Origin: Deferribacteres bacterium
GTDB taxonomy: Bacteria; Zhuqueibacterota; Zhuqueibacteria; Zhuqueibacterales; Geothermadaptataceae
NCBI GenBank assembly: GCA_020633655.1
Contig: JACKDF010000003.1
Coordinates: 372,001 to 436,000, forward strand
DNA length: 64,000 bases
Direction of reading: 5' to 3'
The stretch's first letter is position 1, and the number at the start of each line of letters is the position of its first letter. Position numbers and translations under genes: made by a program. The notes beneath the pieces are model-generated. The model saw only the letters and a program-made list of their open reading frames with translations. It did not search any database and was not told the DNA's origin. Below, one piece after another: positions 1 through 9,272 of this stretch.

Positions 1-792
1 CCATTCCGTCACATCTTCAATAATACCGACGACATTGGACATTCGGTCGCCGAATTCATTCGCCACATTTACGGGCACAAAATGAACATTGAGTATAAGA
101 TCCTGCATATGTCCACAGGTGCAGGGAATGAGTTCTTTCTTCCAGCTTTCACCAGTTTCCAACACCGTGCGAACACCCTCCGCGAAAAACGAATTCATAA
201 ATTGATCACTTTCCAGGACGTTGATCAATTTATTTTCACTTATCAGATCAGGAAGTAGATTTTTAAGATGCTGATTAACTTCTATCAGTTCTCCTCGCTG
301 ATTGCATGAAAATATTCCAACAGGAGCGTTTTGAAAAATTGAAGAAAGATGTTGCTTTGTCGACTTGACTTCAAATTCAAGCAAACGATGGGAATGGCGG
401 ATATCACGCAGAGTTATTATGTTATTGATAACTTCACTTAATTCGCGAAGACCAAAAGGCTTCTGTAAATAGGCTACGATCCCCTGTTTAAGAAGGCGGG
501 TTTTAAGAGAATCATCACTGCCACGGGCGGTAAGCAAAATAACCGGTGTATTGCTCACATCTTCATATTCGGGATTACGTCGAAGCTGCTCAAATACCTG
601 CTCCCCATTCATTTGTGGGAGCATGTAATCAAGCAAAACAATATCCGGCTTTACACTTTTTATAGCTTCAAGTCCAGACAATCCTGTATAGGCTGACCGG
701 AGTGAATATCCTTCGCGTTCAAGATATGCACTGGCAAGATCGTGCATGATTTGCTCGTCATCAACAAGCAGAACTGTTTTTTGTTTACCCAT
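1..792 (-). CDS. Response regulator with PAS-like domain, 3' end outside window
   Basis: The reading frame opens at an ATG (790-792) and runs without a stop to base 1, so only the first 264 residues are present. Residues 5-125 form a CheY-like receiver: acidic pair D11/D12, phosphoacceptor D55 in LLDYMLP, LLTAR, and the QKPF lysine. From about residue 145 a PAS-like sensor follows (FQNAPVGIFSCN, then LIEVNQHL). It is probably a signalling protein; a histidine kinase or other output could follow beyond the window edge. A strong terminator at 823-860 separates it from the upstream operon, so it likely has its own promoter in 793-822 or close by. Receiver call is firm, output unknown. Confidence 0.8.
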   Translation of the reverse strand, partial: MGKQKTVLLVDDEQIMHDLASAYLEREGYSLRSAYTGLSGLEAIKSVKPDIVLLDYMLPQMNGEQVFEQLRRNPEYEDVSNTPVILLTARGSDDSLKTRLLKQGIVAYLQKPFGLRELSEVINNIITLRDIRHSHRLLEFEVKSTKQHLSSIFQNAPVGIFSCNQRGELIEVNQHLKNLLPDLISENKLINVLESDQFMNSFFAEGVRTVLETGESWKKELIPCTCGHMQDLILNVHFVPVNVANEFGDRMSNVVGIIEDVTEW

Positions 793-822
793 TGCGCTTA
801 ATTTCCCTAAGCAGCGATGAAG

Positions 823-860
823 AAAAGTTTGCCGCCATTAATAAAGGCGGCAAACTTTTT
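823..860 (-). terminator. Rho-independent terminator after the sppA-hup-COX24 operon
   Basis: A perfect 14-bp inverted repeat (823-836 with 846-859; arm AAAAGTTTGCCGCC) encloses a 9-nt loop. Read on the minus strand the stem ends in a short U-rich run. It lies just downstream of the 31-residue gene and upstream of the response regulator. Confidence 0.8.
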
Positions 861-974
861 AAGTTTTGAAATTTCTTCCCACCACAGATCCATCTATATG
901 AGAAGAAATTGAATAAAAGCTTCCATTATACACAAAAATCGAGTATAAGCTGAACCGTTTTACCGGTTTAAAAA

Positions 975-1070
975 TTATTTATTCTTCTTTTTGTGTCGAT
1001 TTTTTCTAAGACGTTTTTTACGCTTGTGGGTAGCGATCTTATGACGTTTTCGTTTTTTACCACTTGGCAA
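975..1070 (-). CDS. AURKAIP1/COX24-domain small basic protein (31 aa)
   Basis: A TTG at 1068-1070 opens a 31-codon frame. The product starts MPSGKKRKRHK and is almost entirely Lys, Arg and His, with the KIATHKR and KRLRKNRHKK blocks typical of bacterial AURKAIP1/COX24-domain proteins, whose mitochondrial relative is ribosomal protein mS38. A ribosome-associated role is therefore likely, by homology only. The start is fixed by a full AAGGAGGT Shine-Dalgarno 8 nt upstream. It is the last gene of the sppA-hup group, 69 nt after hup, and is followed by the terminator at 823-860. It is easily missed because of its length and TTG start. Confidence 0.85.
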   Translation of the reverse strand: MPSGKKRKRHKIATHKRKKRLRKNRHKKKNK

Positions 1071-1078
1071 TAAAACTC

Positions 1079-1086
1079 ACCTCCTT
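1079..1086 (-). promoter_or_regulatory. Shine-Dalgarno that decides the TTG start of the 31-aa gene
   Basis: On the minus strand this reads AAGGAGGT, with 8 nt to the TTG at 1070. There is no ATG in the frame, so this site fixes the start. Confidence 0.8.
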
Positions 1087-1139
1087 CTCAGCGAATCACG
1101 GCAAGGTACCAACACCGATCAACCTTTTAAAATATTTAT

Positions 1140-1439
1140 TTATTCGAAATTTACGACTTCTAATCCAGATTCCACCGAACGCCGCAATTCCTTTGATGCT
1201 TTAAATACAGGCGCTTTGTGCGGTGGAACATTCATATCCTGGCCGGTCTTGGGATTAATTCCCTGGCGGCCGCTTCGCTCGACTACTCTAAAACTTCCAA
1301 AACCACGCAATGTTACATTATTGCCGGTTGCTAATGAATAACTAATCGTTGCTAAAAATCCGTCGACCACTGCAGCAGTTTCGACTTTCGTTAATCCCGT
1401 CCCTTCTGCTACAATATTGATGATTTCTGATTTCGTCAC
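1140..1439 (-). CDS. hup: HU/IHF-family DNA-binding protein
   Basis: The 99-residue product has the full HU fold: helices TKSEIINIVAEGTGLTKVE, the strand LRGFGSFRVVER, the DNA-arm segment with GINPKTGQ and VPPHKAPVFKAS, and the C-terminal helix. HU proteins bend and compact DNA. The start is GTG at 1439, with GGAGG five bases upstream. It lies 18 nt after sppA, in one apparent operon with it and with the 31-aa basic protein. Sequence alone cannot separate HU homodimer from IHF subunit. Confidence 0.95.
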   Translation of the reverse strand: MTKSEIINIVAEGTGLTKVETAAVVDGFLATISYSLATGNNVTLRGFGSFRVVERSGRQGINPKTGQDMNVPPHKAPVFKASKELRRSVESGLEVVNFE

Positions 1440-1457
1440 AGATGCCTCCTACATTGA

Positions 1458-2339
1458 TCAGTATACAAGTTGATAACGCAACACTGGTAAACTTGTGAAT
1501 TCTTGCGCTAAATCCTCCAGATCACCAAATAACAAGTCAAAAAATGTGCGTTTATGAACATATGGGCGTACAAGTACAGGTTGATCCTCAATTCCTGCCA
1601 TTCGCGCAACCAGGTTAACAGCGTCACTATAAGTACCAAGCTTATCAACAAGGCCATTTGCCAGGGCTTGTTGTCCGGTGTAAACCCGGCCATCTGCCAG
1701 CTTTTTGACCTGAGATTTATCCATATTACGAGCATCAGCCACAACATCCAGAAACTGACTATACGCATCATCGATAAATTGTTGAAAATAAGCCTTATCG
1801 TCTTTGGTTAATTTTCTACTTCCCCGACCAGAATCTTTGAAACGACCGCTCTGAACAACGTTGACTTCCACGCCTATTTTCTGCAAGAGTACGGAATAAT
1901 CCATTAACTCCATAATGACGCCAATGCTACCGGTTGTTGTTCCGGGGTTAGCTACGATCGTATCGACACCACAAGCGACGTAATATCCACCGGATGCAGC
2001 AACAGATGCCATGCTTGCAACCACAGGTTTTCCTGTATCACGACGGTAACTTTGTAAAGCTTCATATATTTCCTGGCTGGCTGCTACACCTCCACCGGGA
2101 CTATTGATACGAACAATAAGACCTTGTATGGAGGAATTATCCTGAAAATCCTGGATGCGCTCGACCGTTTTTTCGCTGTCGATAATCACGCCTTTTACTT
2201 CAATCAAGCCAATTTTATTTTTTGAAACAGCAATTGATGGTGCAGAATCAAAGAACAATTCGGTTATCACACTATATAGAAAAACAAGAATAGCAACAAA
2301 AAGCAAAGCTATTACAATTTTTTCAGACAACCGTTTCAT
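1458..2339 (-). CDS. sppA: Signal peptide peptidase SppA (short, 36K type)
   Basis: The 293-residue protein has an N-terminal membrane anchor (about residues 8-28) and one S49 protease domain. The Ser/Lys dyad can be placed at S116 (AASGGYY) and K168 (SGRFKD); the spacing of 52 equals that of Bacillus SppA. The oxyanion-type motif NSPGGG is at 79-84. It would cleave remnant signal peptides in the inner membrane. The length fits the single-domain SppA, not the tandem E. coli form. It starts an apparent sppA-hup-COX24 operon. Confidence 0.93.
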   Translation of the reverse strand: MKRLSEKIVIALLFVAILVFLYSVITELFFDSAPSIAVSKNKIGLIEVKGVIIDSEKTVERIQDFQDNSSIQGLIVRINSPGGGVAASQEIYEALQSYRRDTGKPVVASMASVAASGGYYVACGVDTIVANPGTTTGSIGVIMELMDYSVLLQKIGVEVNVVQSGRFKDSGRGSRKLTKDDKAYFQQFIDDAYSQFLDVVADARNMDKSQVKKLADGRVYTGQQALANGLVDKLGTYSDAVNLVARMAGIEDQPVLVRPYVHKRTFFDLLFGDLEDLAQEFTSLPVLRYQLVY

Positions 2340-2460
2340 TATTCATCCATATCAATAAAAACAATAAGATAACGTAAATAGTAAGAAATAAATCAGCAAA
2401 AGTCAACGATATTTGGTTGTTTTGCTTTTCTCGAATAAATTTGATAAGCTCAAAAAGTAG

Positions 2461-2479
2461 AAAAAGCCATTCGGTTTTT
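2461..2479 (-). terminator. Weak candidate terminator after the metalloprotease gene
   Basis: A short hairpin (AAAAGCC pairing with GGTTTTT, one G-U pair, 4-nt loop) lies just past the stop at 2488 and is followed on the minus strand by CTTTTTCTACTTTTT. The stem is weak, so it is only a candidate. Confidence 0.35.
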
Positions 2480-2487
2480 AATAAAAT

Positions 2488-4143
2488 TTAACGTACTACC
2501 GCAAGCTTAAGAATTTTGCTCCTATCGCTTCCCGAAGAAGGAACAACGACGAAATAAATCCCACTTGGTACAAGCTCGCCATCGAGGTCACGACCAGACC
2601 AGGTTTCTTTGAACAGATTGTATGTGTTTTTTTTCCATACCATGCGGCCAGTTTCTGTAAAAATCTTGATCTCAAATGGCCCAGATCCTGGAGCTTCATA
2701 AATCAATTCAACTTCCTCAACTGCACCACCCACTTTGAAGGGATTTGGTGCCAGTGAGTATTTTGTTGTTTCTTCAGATTGCTTTAAATTAAACTCAACA
2801 CGGAAGTTATCTGTTCGGTAAGGCTGACTTTGGCTTACCGGTATTGTACCATTGACGAGCGTAACGAATGCCCCTCCCTCGTTATCAAGCGCTGCTAATT
2901 TATATGAAGTTGATACTGAAAGTTCCTGCAATAGACCATTGCTCGTTTCGCCAACACCAGCCAATCGTCCGTCATTTGGCCCCTCTGTTATCAAGGACGT
3001 AAATACCAGGCCAGGATCAAAATTTAATTTCACATAGCGGGCACTGAGAGCATTTATGCTAACTGTCGCTGCAGATTGTTGATCAATATCCAAAGTATCT
3101 AAAACTTTGACCATCGGATAATATTCTCCTTCTTCAAAATATTTATCCGGTTGTGCTCGGAAACCTGTGTATAAACACCAGCCATAGTATTCGGCCAGAG
3201 CAGAAGCGAAGGAAATGCCTTGTGCTGACATCTCCTGCTCAATAGCTGCAAGTCCACCCATGGTACGAAAATTATCCCACATTTGGTTCAGTCCAGATTC
3301 ACTGTGGTTTTGAAACCAGTATTTTAAAAGGATAGCGATTCCGTAAACACGATTGTCATCGTCCGAATATTCAAATGGCGGTAATTCCGGAAAATCAAAA
3401 ATGTCAGGCAGATAGTTAAAATAGTCATTAACATCATCGTAAGCTCGATCTTCAAACCATGTTGATGACATCTCATAGAAGAATCTCTCATCTGCAAAAT
3501 TTGAAATACTGAAAACGTTCTTGTATCCATAATGAATGACATGAAAATATTCATGGGCGATTGTAACACGGATACCATCGAAACCTGTTGTTGGGAAATT
3601 CTTTAAATCATTTTCAATCTCAAGATAGGATGAAGTCGTGTGTTCATCGGGTTCAATAGGGAAGGCTTGCCCGTAATAGGGGTATATATTTTTGAAATAG
3701 AAATCAATTTCAGGTCCATCAACATTATTATCAGAAGGGGGTGGATCAAAGCCAAGGGTGTCGACCAACAACGAATGTGCGTGATCGGCAGCTAATCCAG
3801 CTTCATAAATCCAGTCGGGCACACCGGCATCGTTGTTTGATGCCGCAGGAACTGCATTAATGCCTGTGAGATCATAATGCATCCTAAAGCGACCACTTGG
3901 TGTTACATAGGAATATTGCATGGAAGGACGCCCAAACTGGGCAATTACATCAATTCCTTTTTCTTTTTGAATATGATACATTTGAGAAAGTGCCGGAACA
4001 CCACATTTAATTGGCCCCTGGTTCACAGAAGATATCTGTTCTGTTGAAGATGAAAGCGCAACACTTGCCGATTGAGGGAGTCCATTATTTGAGAACAAAC
4101 TCGATACTAATACAAATAGAGTGATAAAAATCCTTTTTTCCAT
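2488..4143 (-). CDS. Secreted metalloprotease, MXAN_6640-like, with C-terminal sorting domain
   Basis: A signal peptide (MEKRIFITLFVLVSSLF) is followed by a gluzincin-like domain with HEYFH at residues 197-201 and a downstream EMSSTWFED, which can supply the third zinc ligand. The last 80 residues form a FlgD-like/type A sorting module: SLAPNPFKVGG, the SGIYFVVV strand and a short basic end. This matches the family annotated as MXAN_6640-type putative metalloproteases. I chose the ATG at 4143 because it begins a clean signal peptide and lies 7 nt after the der stop; the frame extends back to 4170 inside der. Probably exported and surface-anchored by T9SS or a related route; substrate unknown. 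Confidence 0.8.
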   Translation of the reverse strand: MEKRIFITLFVLVSSLFSNNGLPQSASVALSSSTEQISSVNQGPIKCGVPALSQMYHIQKEKGIDVIAQFGRPSMQYSYVTPSGRFRMHYDLTGINAVPAASNNDAGVPDWIYEAGLAADHAHSLLVDTLGFDPPPSDNNVDGPEIDFYFKNIYPYYGQAFPIEPDEHTTSSYLEIENDLKNFPTTGFDGIRVTIAHEYFHVIHYGYKNVFSISNFADERFFYEMSSTWFEDRAYDDVNDYFNYLPDIFDFPELPPFEYSDDDNRVYGIAILLKYWFQNHSESGLNQMWDNFRTMGGLAAIEQEMSAQGISFASALAEYYGWCLYTGFRAQPDKYFEEGEYYPMVKVLDTLDIDQQSAATVSINALSARYVKLNFDPGLVFTSLITEGPNDGRLAGVGETSNGLLQELSVSTSYKLAALDNEGGAFVTLVNGTIPVSQSQPYRTDNFRVEFNLKQSEETTKYSLAPNPFKVGGAVEEVELIYEAPGSGPFEIKIFTETGRMVWKKNTYNLFKETWSGRDLDGELVPSGIYFVVVPSSGSDRSKILKLAVVR

Positions 4144-4150
4144 AACTCCC

Positions 4151-5476
4151 CTATTTTTTTTTAAAAACAAAGGTTAGTGGTACACCGGTAAATGGAAAAC
4201 GTTCACGCAGTTGATTTTCAATATATTGTCGATAGTTTGCCTTTATTGATGTCGGATGATTCGCATAAAGTGCAAAAACCGGTGGCGGTGATTTAACCTG
4301 GGTTATGTATTTAATTTTAATTTCCTTTTTATCATTCGATGGAGGCGGATATTTAGCTGTTATTTCCTCGAGAAAACGATTCAGGTCGCTCGTGGATATT
4401 TTTCTTTGCCGTTCGACAAACAACTCTTTTGCCATGTCGATCACTTTGTAAATACGTTGCTTTGTGAGCGCAGAAATAAATATGGCTGGGATGTATCGCA
4501 ATGAATTCAAAAGCTCTTTAATTGCACGCTCAAATTCTTGCGCTGTCTTTGTATCCTTTTCGATCAAATCCCACTTATTAACTGCGATAATCACACCTTT
4601 ATTGAACTTCACAACATCAAGAATAATCCGGATATCCTGATCGACCAGTCCTTCGGTGGCATCAATCATCACGACGGCAACATCACAGCGACGAATTGCA
4701 TCCTGGGTACGAACAGTGCTGTAGTATTCAAGGCGATCAACTACTTTGGAGCGACGTCGCAGCCCTGCTGTGTCAACGAGGATAATTTCTTCCCCGTGGT
4801 ATTTAAACAATGTGTCGACGCTGTCGCGCGTTGTTCCGGCAATGTCTGTAACAATATGTTTTTCTTCACCTAGCAAGGCATTAATCAAAGATGATTTTCC
4901 CGCATTCGGTTTTCCTACAATAGCCAGGCGCATGCGATTTTCCTGAAAGTTGTCAGACTCGTGCTTTTGTCGCTTGTGGTCAGGAATATGTTCAATTATT
5001 ACATCAAGGAAATCACCGATATTGCGGCCATTTGAAGAAGCGATTGGAAATGGTTCCCCTAATCCAAGACGGTAAAATTCATTACTATTGACATCCAGTT
5101 CCGCGCTATCGAGCTTATTAACGCAAAGCACAATAGGTTTGCCCCACTTTTTCAGGATCGCTGCAATGTCCTCATCCATGGGAGTTAGACCCTTGCGGCC
5201 ATCCACCATGTAGATCACAACATCCGCTTCCTTAATGCTGGCATCCACCTGTTTCAGAATGGCCTTACCGATTTTGTCATCTGCACCCGGGAAGTAGCCA
5301 CCCGTATCCACGAGATTAAATTCAACGCCGCACCACTCAGCCGCTGCATATTTCCGATCGCGGGTTACTCCGGAAAAATCATCAACGATGGCCTCACGCC
5401 TTTCAATGATTCGATTGAAGAATGTGGACTTCCCCACGTTCGGTTGCCCAACGATGGTAACCAGGGCTTTATTCAT
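4151..5476 (-). CDS. der: Ribosome biogenesis GTPase Der (EngA)
   Basis: 441 residues with two consecutive G domains: the first has GQPNVGKST at 10-18, DTGG at 57-60 and NKLD at 120-123; the second has GKPNAGKSS at 188-196, DTAG and NKWD. A KH-like C-terminal domain follows (from about 355), ending in FVFKKK. Der acts in assembly of the 50S ribosomal subunit. Its start overlaps the end of the DUF512 gene by 8 nt, a pairing also common in Firmicutes. Full length, nothing missing. Confidence 0.97.
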   Translation of the reverse strand: MNKALVTIVGQPNVGKSTFFNRIIERREAIVDDFSGVTRDRKYAAAEWCGVEFNLVDTGGYFPGADDKIGKAILKQVDASIKEADVVIYMVDGRKGLTPMDEDIAAILKKWGKPIVLCVNKLDSAELDVNSNEFYRLGLGEPFPIASSNGRNIGDFLDVIIEHIPDHKRQKHESDNFQENRMRLAIVGKPNAGKSSLINALLGEEKHIVTDIAGTTRDSVDTLFKYHGEEIILVDTAGLRRRSKVVDRLEYYSTVRTQDAIRRCDVAVVMIDATEGLVDQDIRIILDVVKFNKGVIIAVNKWDLIEKDTKTAQEFERAIKELLNSLRYIPAIFISALTKQRIYKVIDMAKELFVERQRKISTSDLNRFLEEITAKYPPPSNDKKEIKIKYITQVKSPPPVFALYANHPTSIKANYRQYIENQLRERFPFTGVPLTFVFKKK

Positions 5477-6770
5477 TTATCAAACTCATCTTTTTTATAT
5501 CATCCAAAATTGCACCAAAATCATTTGTGCACACTTCAATTGGAATATTCAATTTCTCGGATAATTCCACAACACTCCAATCATCAAGAAACTGCATTTT
5601 ATCATTCACACAATTTCCAGGCAGATACAATTTTTGCCCTAAATCGTGGTCAGAGCATATTTTATAGATGTCCTGTCCGGTTAACAATCCGGTTGTACGA
5701 ATAGTGTGACCATAGAAATCATTGTCAACTTTGACCAAATCCATTGTCAGATTCTTAATCATTCGAAATGCTGCAATGATTTCTTTTTCCATAATTTCAT
5801 GCATCATATCACCTGTAAGCAACGATACATGAACAGGAGACTGCAAACTTTTGGGCATCTCTTTCTTGACGCTCTTAAAATCATCCAAAAGTGTTCGCAC
5901 CATCCCAACACCATTCTCGAACTGCTCAAAAGTATCGTAACGTTTTCGGGCCGGGATCGGTTCGCCAGCACGGATATAAAATTCATCTGACGGGTAAATG
6001 AAGAACATCCCCAGTTCTTTTCTATATTTTTCCGCCACCTCGTCAGCCTGTTTTAAAAATTCCTTCGCATAATCTGTCGTTACAGGCTGTAGCTTCGTGA
6101 GACCATCCCGGTGACGAGTCAATCCCAGGGGTACGGCTGCAATACTTCCCACCTCAGGGAAGAACTTTGAAAGCGTTGCGACTGTTTCTTCCAGTACTTT
6201 TCCATCATTTACGCCCGGACAGACAACAATTTGTGTATGTAAAGTAATTCCATTTTCTGTCAGATAACGCATCTTGTCGAGGAGATGATCCTCGCGTTTC
6301 AATCCCAATAAAAACTTCCTGATTTCCGAATCAATGGCATGTACGGAGATGTAAAGCGGTGTCAATCGCTGCTCAACAATACGTTCAAGATCACGTTGGG
6401 AAATGTTGGTCAGCGTAACAAAGTGGCCGGCAAGAAAAGAAAGGCGAAAATCCTCATCACGGAAGTACATTGTTTTCCGCATGCCTGAAGGATTCTGATC
6501 TACAAAGCAAAAAGGACAATCGTTGCCGCACATGCGTACTTTGATTGGTTCAAAGTTGAGGCCAAGTGTATCATCAATGTCTTTCTCAACTTCAAAGATA
6601 AGTCGCTCTTTTTCACGCTCGACTTCAATTTCTACTTCTTCATCAGCTATATAAAAACGATAGTCGAGAATGTCCCGGATTTTGCGACCGTTTATCGAGC
6701 GAATTTTATCACCGGGCAGTAATCCGAGCTCCACGCCGGTGCTGTATTCATCAATTGCAGTTATTTTCAT
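5469..6770 (-). CDS. DUF512 radical SAM-like Fe-S protein with N-terminal PDZ
   Basis: A PDZ-like segment (residues 1-40, GVELGLLPGDKIRSINGRKIRD) leads into a cysteine cluster CGNDCPFCF (C81, C85, C88), the radical-SAM-like CX3CX2C signature of the DUF512/TIGR03279 family. The C-terminal part is DUF512. Substrate unknown; the conserved neighbourhood with der hints at a link to translation or ribosome assembly. The ATG at 6770 begins with the PDZ domain; the open frame extends to 6848 but adds an unrelated stretch without homology, so 433 residues is the likely product. Confidence 0.85.
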   Translation of the reverse strand: MKITAIDEYSTGVELGLLPGDKIRSINGRKIRDILDYRFYIADEEVEIEVEREKERLIFEVEKDIDDTLGLNFEPIKVRMCGNDCPFCFVDQNPSGMRKTMYFRDEDFRLSFLAGHFVTLTNISQRDLERIVEQRLTPLYISVHAIDSEIRKFLLGLKREDHLLDKMRYLTENGITLHTQIVVCPGVNDGKVLEETVATLSKFFPEVGSIAAVPLGLTRHRDGLTKLQPVTTDYAKEFLKQADEVAEKYRKELGMFFIYPSDEFYIRAGEPIPARKRYDTFEQFENGVGMVRTLLDDFKSVKKEMPKSLQSPVHVSLLTGDMMHEIMEKEIIAAFRMIKNLTMDLVKVDNDFYGHTIRTTGLLTGQDIYKICSDHDLGQKLYLPGNCVNDKMQFLDDWSVVELSEKLNIPIEVCTNDFGAILDDIKKMSLINE

Positions 6771-6932
6771 TGATTTTAATAATAAATTAAAAATTGAACT
6801 TTTTAGGCAAAAAGATGGAAAGTATACAAAATTTTGACAGCAATTCAAACATGTATTTAGATACCTAACAGTGTACTAGATTGACGGTTAACAGAATTTA
6901 ATTCATAGTTTCAAATAATCGAAATTTAGAAT

Positions 6933-7535
6933 TTAAACACGCAATTTTCCATTTTTGGAAAGAGGCAATTTCTTGTAAAATACAACAGAACCAATACCAG
7001 GACAAAATAAAAACATAAGAAGCCAGGATAACACAAACTCCACTGGCTCCTCATAGCCATTATATAGCCATTTCTTGCCAGTAAACATAAGAAACATCAA
7101 AACCATTAAAACGAATGAAATAGTAATTCCCAAACTTGCAATTATTTTAGTAATCCGTAAAAACCAATATAAAAGATAGAAATAGATGTTTAACAAAATG
7201 ATACCTAATGGCATACCGATAAATAAAATTAGAAAATAAGCTCGCTCTGAAGCATCTTCTGTTTGACCATTCCCATTAATTGGAGAATCACTTAGCAGAA
7301 TCCAAATTGAAATAATTGTTGGTAGAATGACACTTGAAAATGCAGCACTCAAAATTGCAGACAAAGTCGCATCCCAATTTGACGAGTTTGATAAAACAAC
7401 TTCTCCTCTCAATTTTCTTTCTCTAATGAGCTCATCAAGTTTCTTTGCTCGTTCTGGAAATGTAAATCTGTCAATGCTCTCAGATGCCTCAATTAATTCA
7501 GTCAAAGTATACTTTGAATAATCCGGTGCTTTCAT
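6933..7535 (-). CDS. Uncharacterised multi-pass membrane protein
   Basis: 200 residues. The N-terminal 45 residues carry a motif found ahead of membrane domains in many uncharacterised proteins (YTLTELIEASESIDR, FPERAKKLDELI). Four hydrophobic segments follow (about 60-82, 97-122, 128-148, 163-185). No catalytic motif. I chose the ATG at 7535, with GGGG ten bases upstream, over an in-frame TTG at 7544 that would lie too close to that site. It stands alone between the DUF512 and M64 genes. Function unknown. Confidence 0.65.
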   Translation of the reverse strand: MKAPDYSKYTLTELIEASESIDRFTFPERAKKLDELIRERKLRGEVVLSNSSNWDATLSAILSAAFSSVILPTIISIWILLSDSPINGNGQTEDASERAYFLILFIGMPLGIILLNIYFYLLYWFLRITKIIASLGITISFVLMVLMFLMFTGKKWLYNGYEEPVEFVLSWLLMFLFCPGIGSVVFYKKLPLSKNGKLRV

Positions 7536-7630
7536 CAATTTCAATCCCCGTAGTTGTAGATCATTGATTATTCAGTTTAATATATTGAAATCCCTATTTT
7601 CAACAACGGCACTATTGTACCTTATTAATC

Positions 7631-9037
7631 TCAATCCACATAAAGATTTATTATATCCACAATCCCTTCCTGGCAGACTTTGCAGAATTCAGTGTGACGC
7701 GTGAACATAATACAATTCATCGCCGGGCGATAAAAGCCGGTAGCTTCATAATTTGCTCCTTCAAATGCACCAATGGAATTGTGGTATTTTGAAGTTGCAA
7801 ACAAACTATCGGAAAATGCCTGCTCCCGGCGGAACAATGCGCTCATCTCGCTTTCAGGACGATTTTCTGCGCGGAGTTGTTTGCGCTTCGCCTGGTTTGT
7901 TTTCTGAAAAGCTTCAAAAGTTGATTTCGGCCACGGTGTGGGTAAATCCGTATTTGAATCGACAAGGTGGTTCCATTTCAAATGACGGGCATTGTGCAAG
8001 GCTGTAACATTCGGTTCCCACGGCTCTGGACGTGACGACTCAGCATCATTATAGGCAACAGGAGATGTGTAGTATTCATCTGCCAACGCGGCGAAATGAT
8101 GACCAAACTCATGAACCATGAGATAGGAGCGCCATTCGTTTTTAGCTGCCACCGTCGTATAAAGTCCGAAAATACCGCCACCACCGTACGTTTCACTGTT
8201 TGTCAGAATGATCAAAAATTCATAAGGGGCGTACTGCGCAATTTCCCGCATTCGCTGGTTGTCAAATGCCAGGACATAGCGTTCCGACCGAAATGCATCA
8301 TAAGTCGCCCCGATACGGCTCCAGCGGAAGGTGCCATTCGATGGCCTGTTTGTGCCAGATTCCGGCGCCGGGACATTTATCGCCCAAAAGTTAAAATCAT
8401 TTTTATGCGTTTTAAAAGGCTCAACTGCCATCATTTCCTTTGTCAATTCGTTGCAATGACGCTCAAATTCACTCATTTCTTCAACGGTAAATCCATCTCC
8501 CAAAATCAGAACATCCACTTTTTTTGTGGACGGACCATTGTTCATGACTTTCATAACTTTTGCGTCCAGTGGTGGGAGTTTTCGCACAACAAGCATATCA
8601 GCAGGATCGATCATCAGGCTCCAAATCGCTGCAAATCGATTGGCATCGTCTCGCTTGGAAATGCGCAAACGCACGGGTTTTTCCGGTTTGGGAAATCGCA
8701 CAGATTCATGAAAAGTCCGGTGCATTCGTGTCGCTTCGCCGGTGTGCTGCCATTCGCCAAAAATTGAGGCATAACCGCGGGAAAAAAGCACTTTGTTGGT
8801 GATGGGCTCGACAATTTCAAATAAATACAAGCCACGGTTCGTCTCATCCGTGGTCCTGGCAAGATTTCCTGGCCAGGGCAAGGGTTCGACAACAACCTGA
8901 TGCAGGCTGAATATTTCGGTCAAGGCGTCGCCGGTATGGTAATAATCGACACGCATTGTTTGTGGTTCGGAAGCATGAATTATGGCGCTTGTTACCATAA
9001 AAAGTAAAGTTGTGAAAAGAAGGCAAGTTCGTTTCAT
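7631..9037 (-). CDS. Secreted peptidase of family M64
   Basis: 468 residues starting with a signal peptide (MKRTCLLFTTLLFMVTSAIIHA). The central motif HEFGHHFAALAD (H309, E310, H313, D320) is the zinc site of family M64, whose known member is the Clostridium ramosum IgA protease. The N-terminal part is the M64 N domain (MRVDYYHTGDA). A C-terminal CVC pair lies in EFCKVCQEG. ATG at 9037 is preferred because GAGGA lies upstream; the frame extends to 9061. No sorting tail is seen, so it may be periplasmic or released. Divergent from the hut regulator. Confidence 0.85.
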   Translation of the reverse strand: MKRTCLLFTTLLFMVTSAIIHASEPQTMRVDYYHTGDALTEIFSLHQVVVEPLPWPGNLARTTDETNRGLYLFEIVEPITNKVLFSRGYASIFGEWQHTGEATRMHRTFHESVRFPKPEKPVRLRISKRDDANRFAAIWSLMIDPADMLVVRKLPPLDAKVMKVMNNGPSTKKVDVLILGDGFTVEEMSEFERHCNELTKEMMAVEPFKTHKNDFNFWAINVPAPESGTNRPSNGTFRWSRIGATYDAFRSERYVLAFDNQRMREIAQYAPYEFLIILTNSETYGGGGIFGLYTTVAAKNEWRSYLMVHEFGHHFAALADEYYTSPVAYNDAESSRPEPWEPNVTALHNARHLKWNHLVDSNTDLPTPWPKSTFEAFQKTNQAKRKQLRAENRPESEMSALFRREQAFSDSLFATSKYHNSIGAFEGANYEATGFYRPAMNCIMFTRHTEFCKVCQEGIVDIINLYVD

Positions 9038-9272
9038 GATCGTCCTCATGTTTTTTGGCACTCAATCCGGTTTGAATATTCGAATTTTTCGATTCATAAG
9101 ATGAAGTTTAACGTAGTTTAATCATTTAGCTTTAGCACACTCTATTCTAACAAAAAACAACAACAAAGCAAGTATTTTCAGTGATGTAAACAGACCGCAA
9201 CTTTTCCTTGTTTTCCAGAAAAAAAATATTAAAATACCCAAAAATGTAAGCACTAACACAAGCTACTAACAA

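Noticed and set aside
8096..8767. 223-codon open frame on the plus strand
   Set aside because: It lies opposite the M64 peptidase gene, whose motifs are certain, and its product has no domain; a shadow frame.
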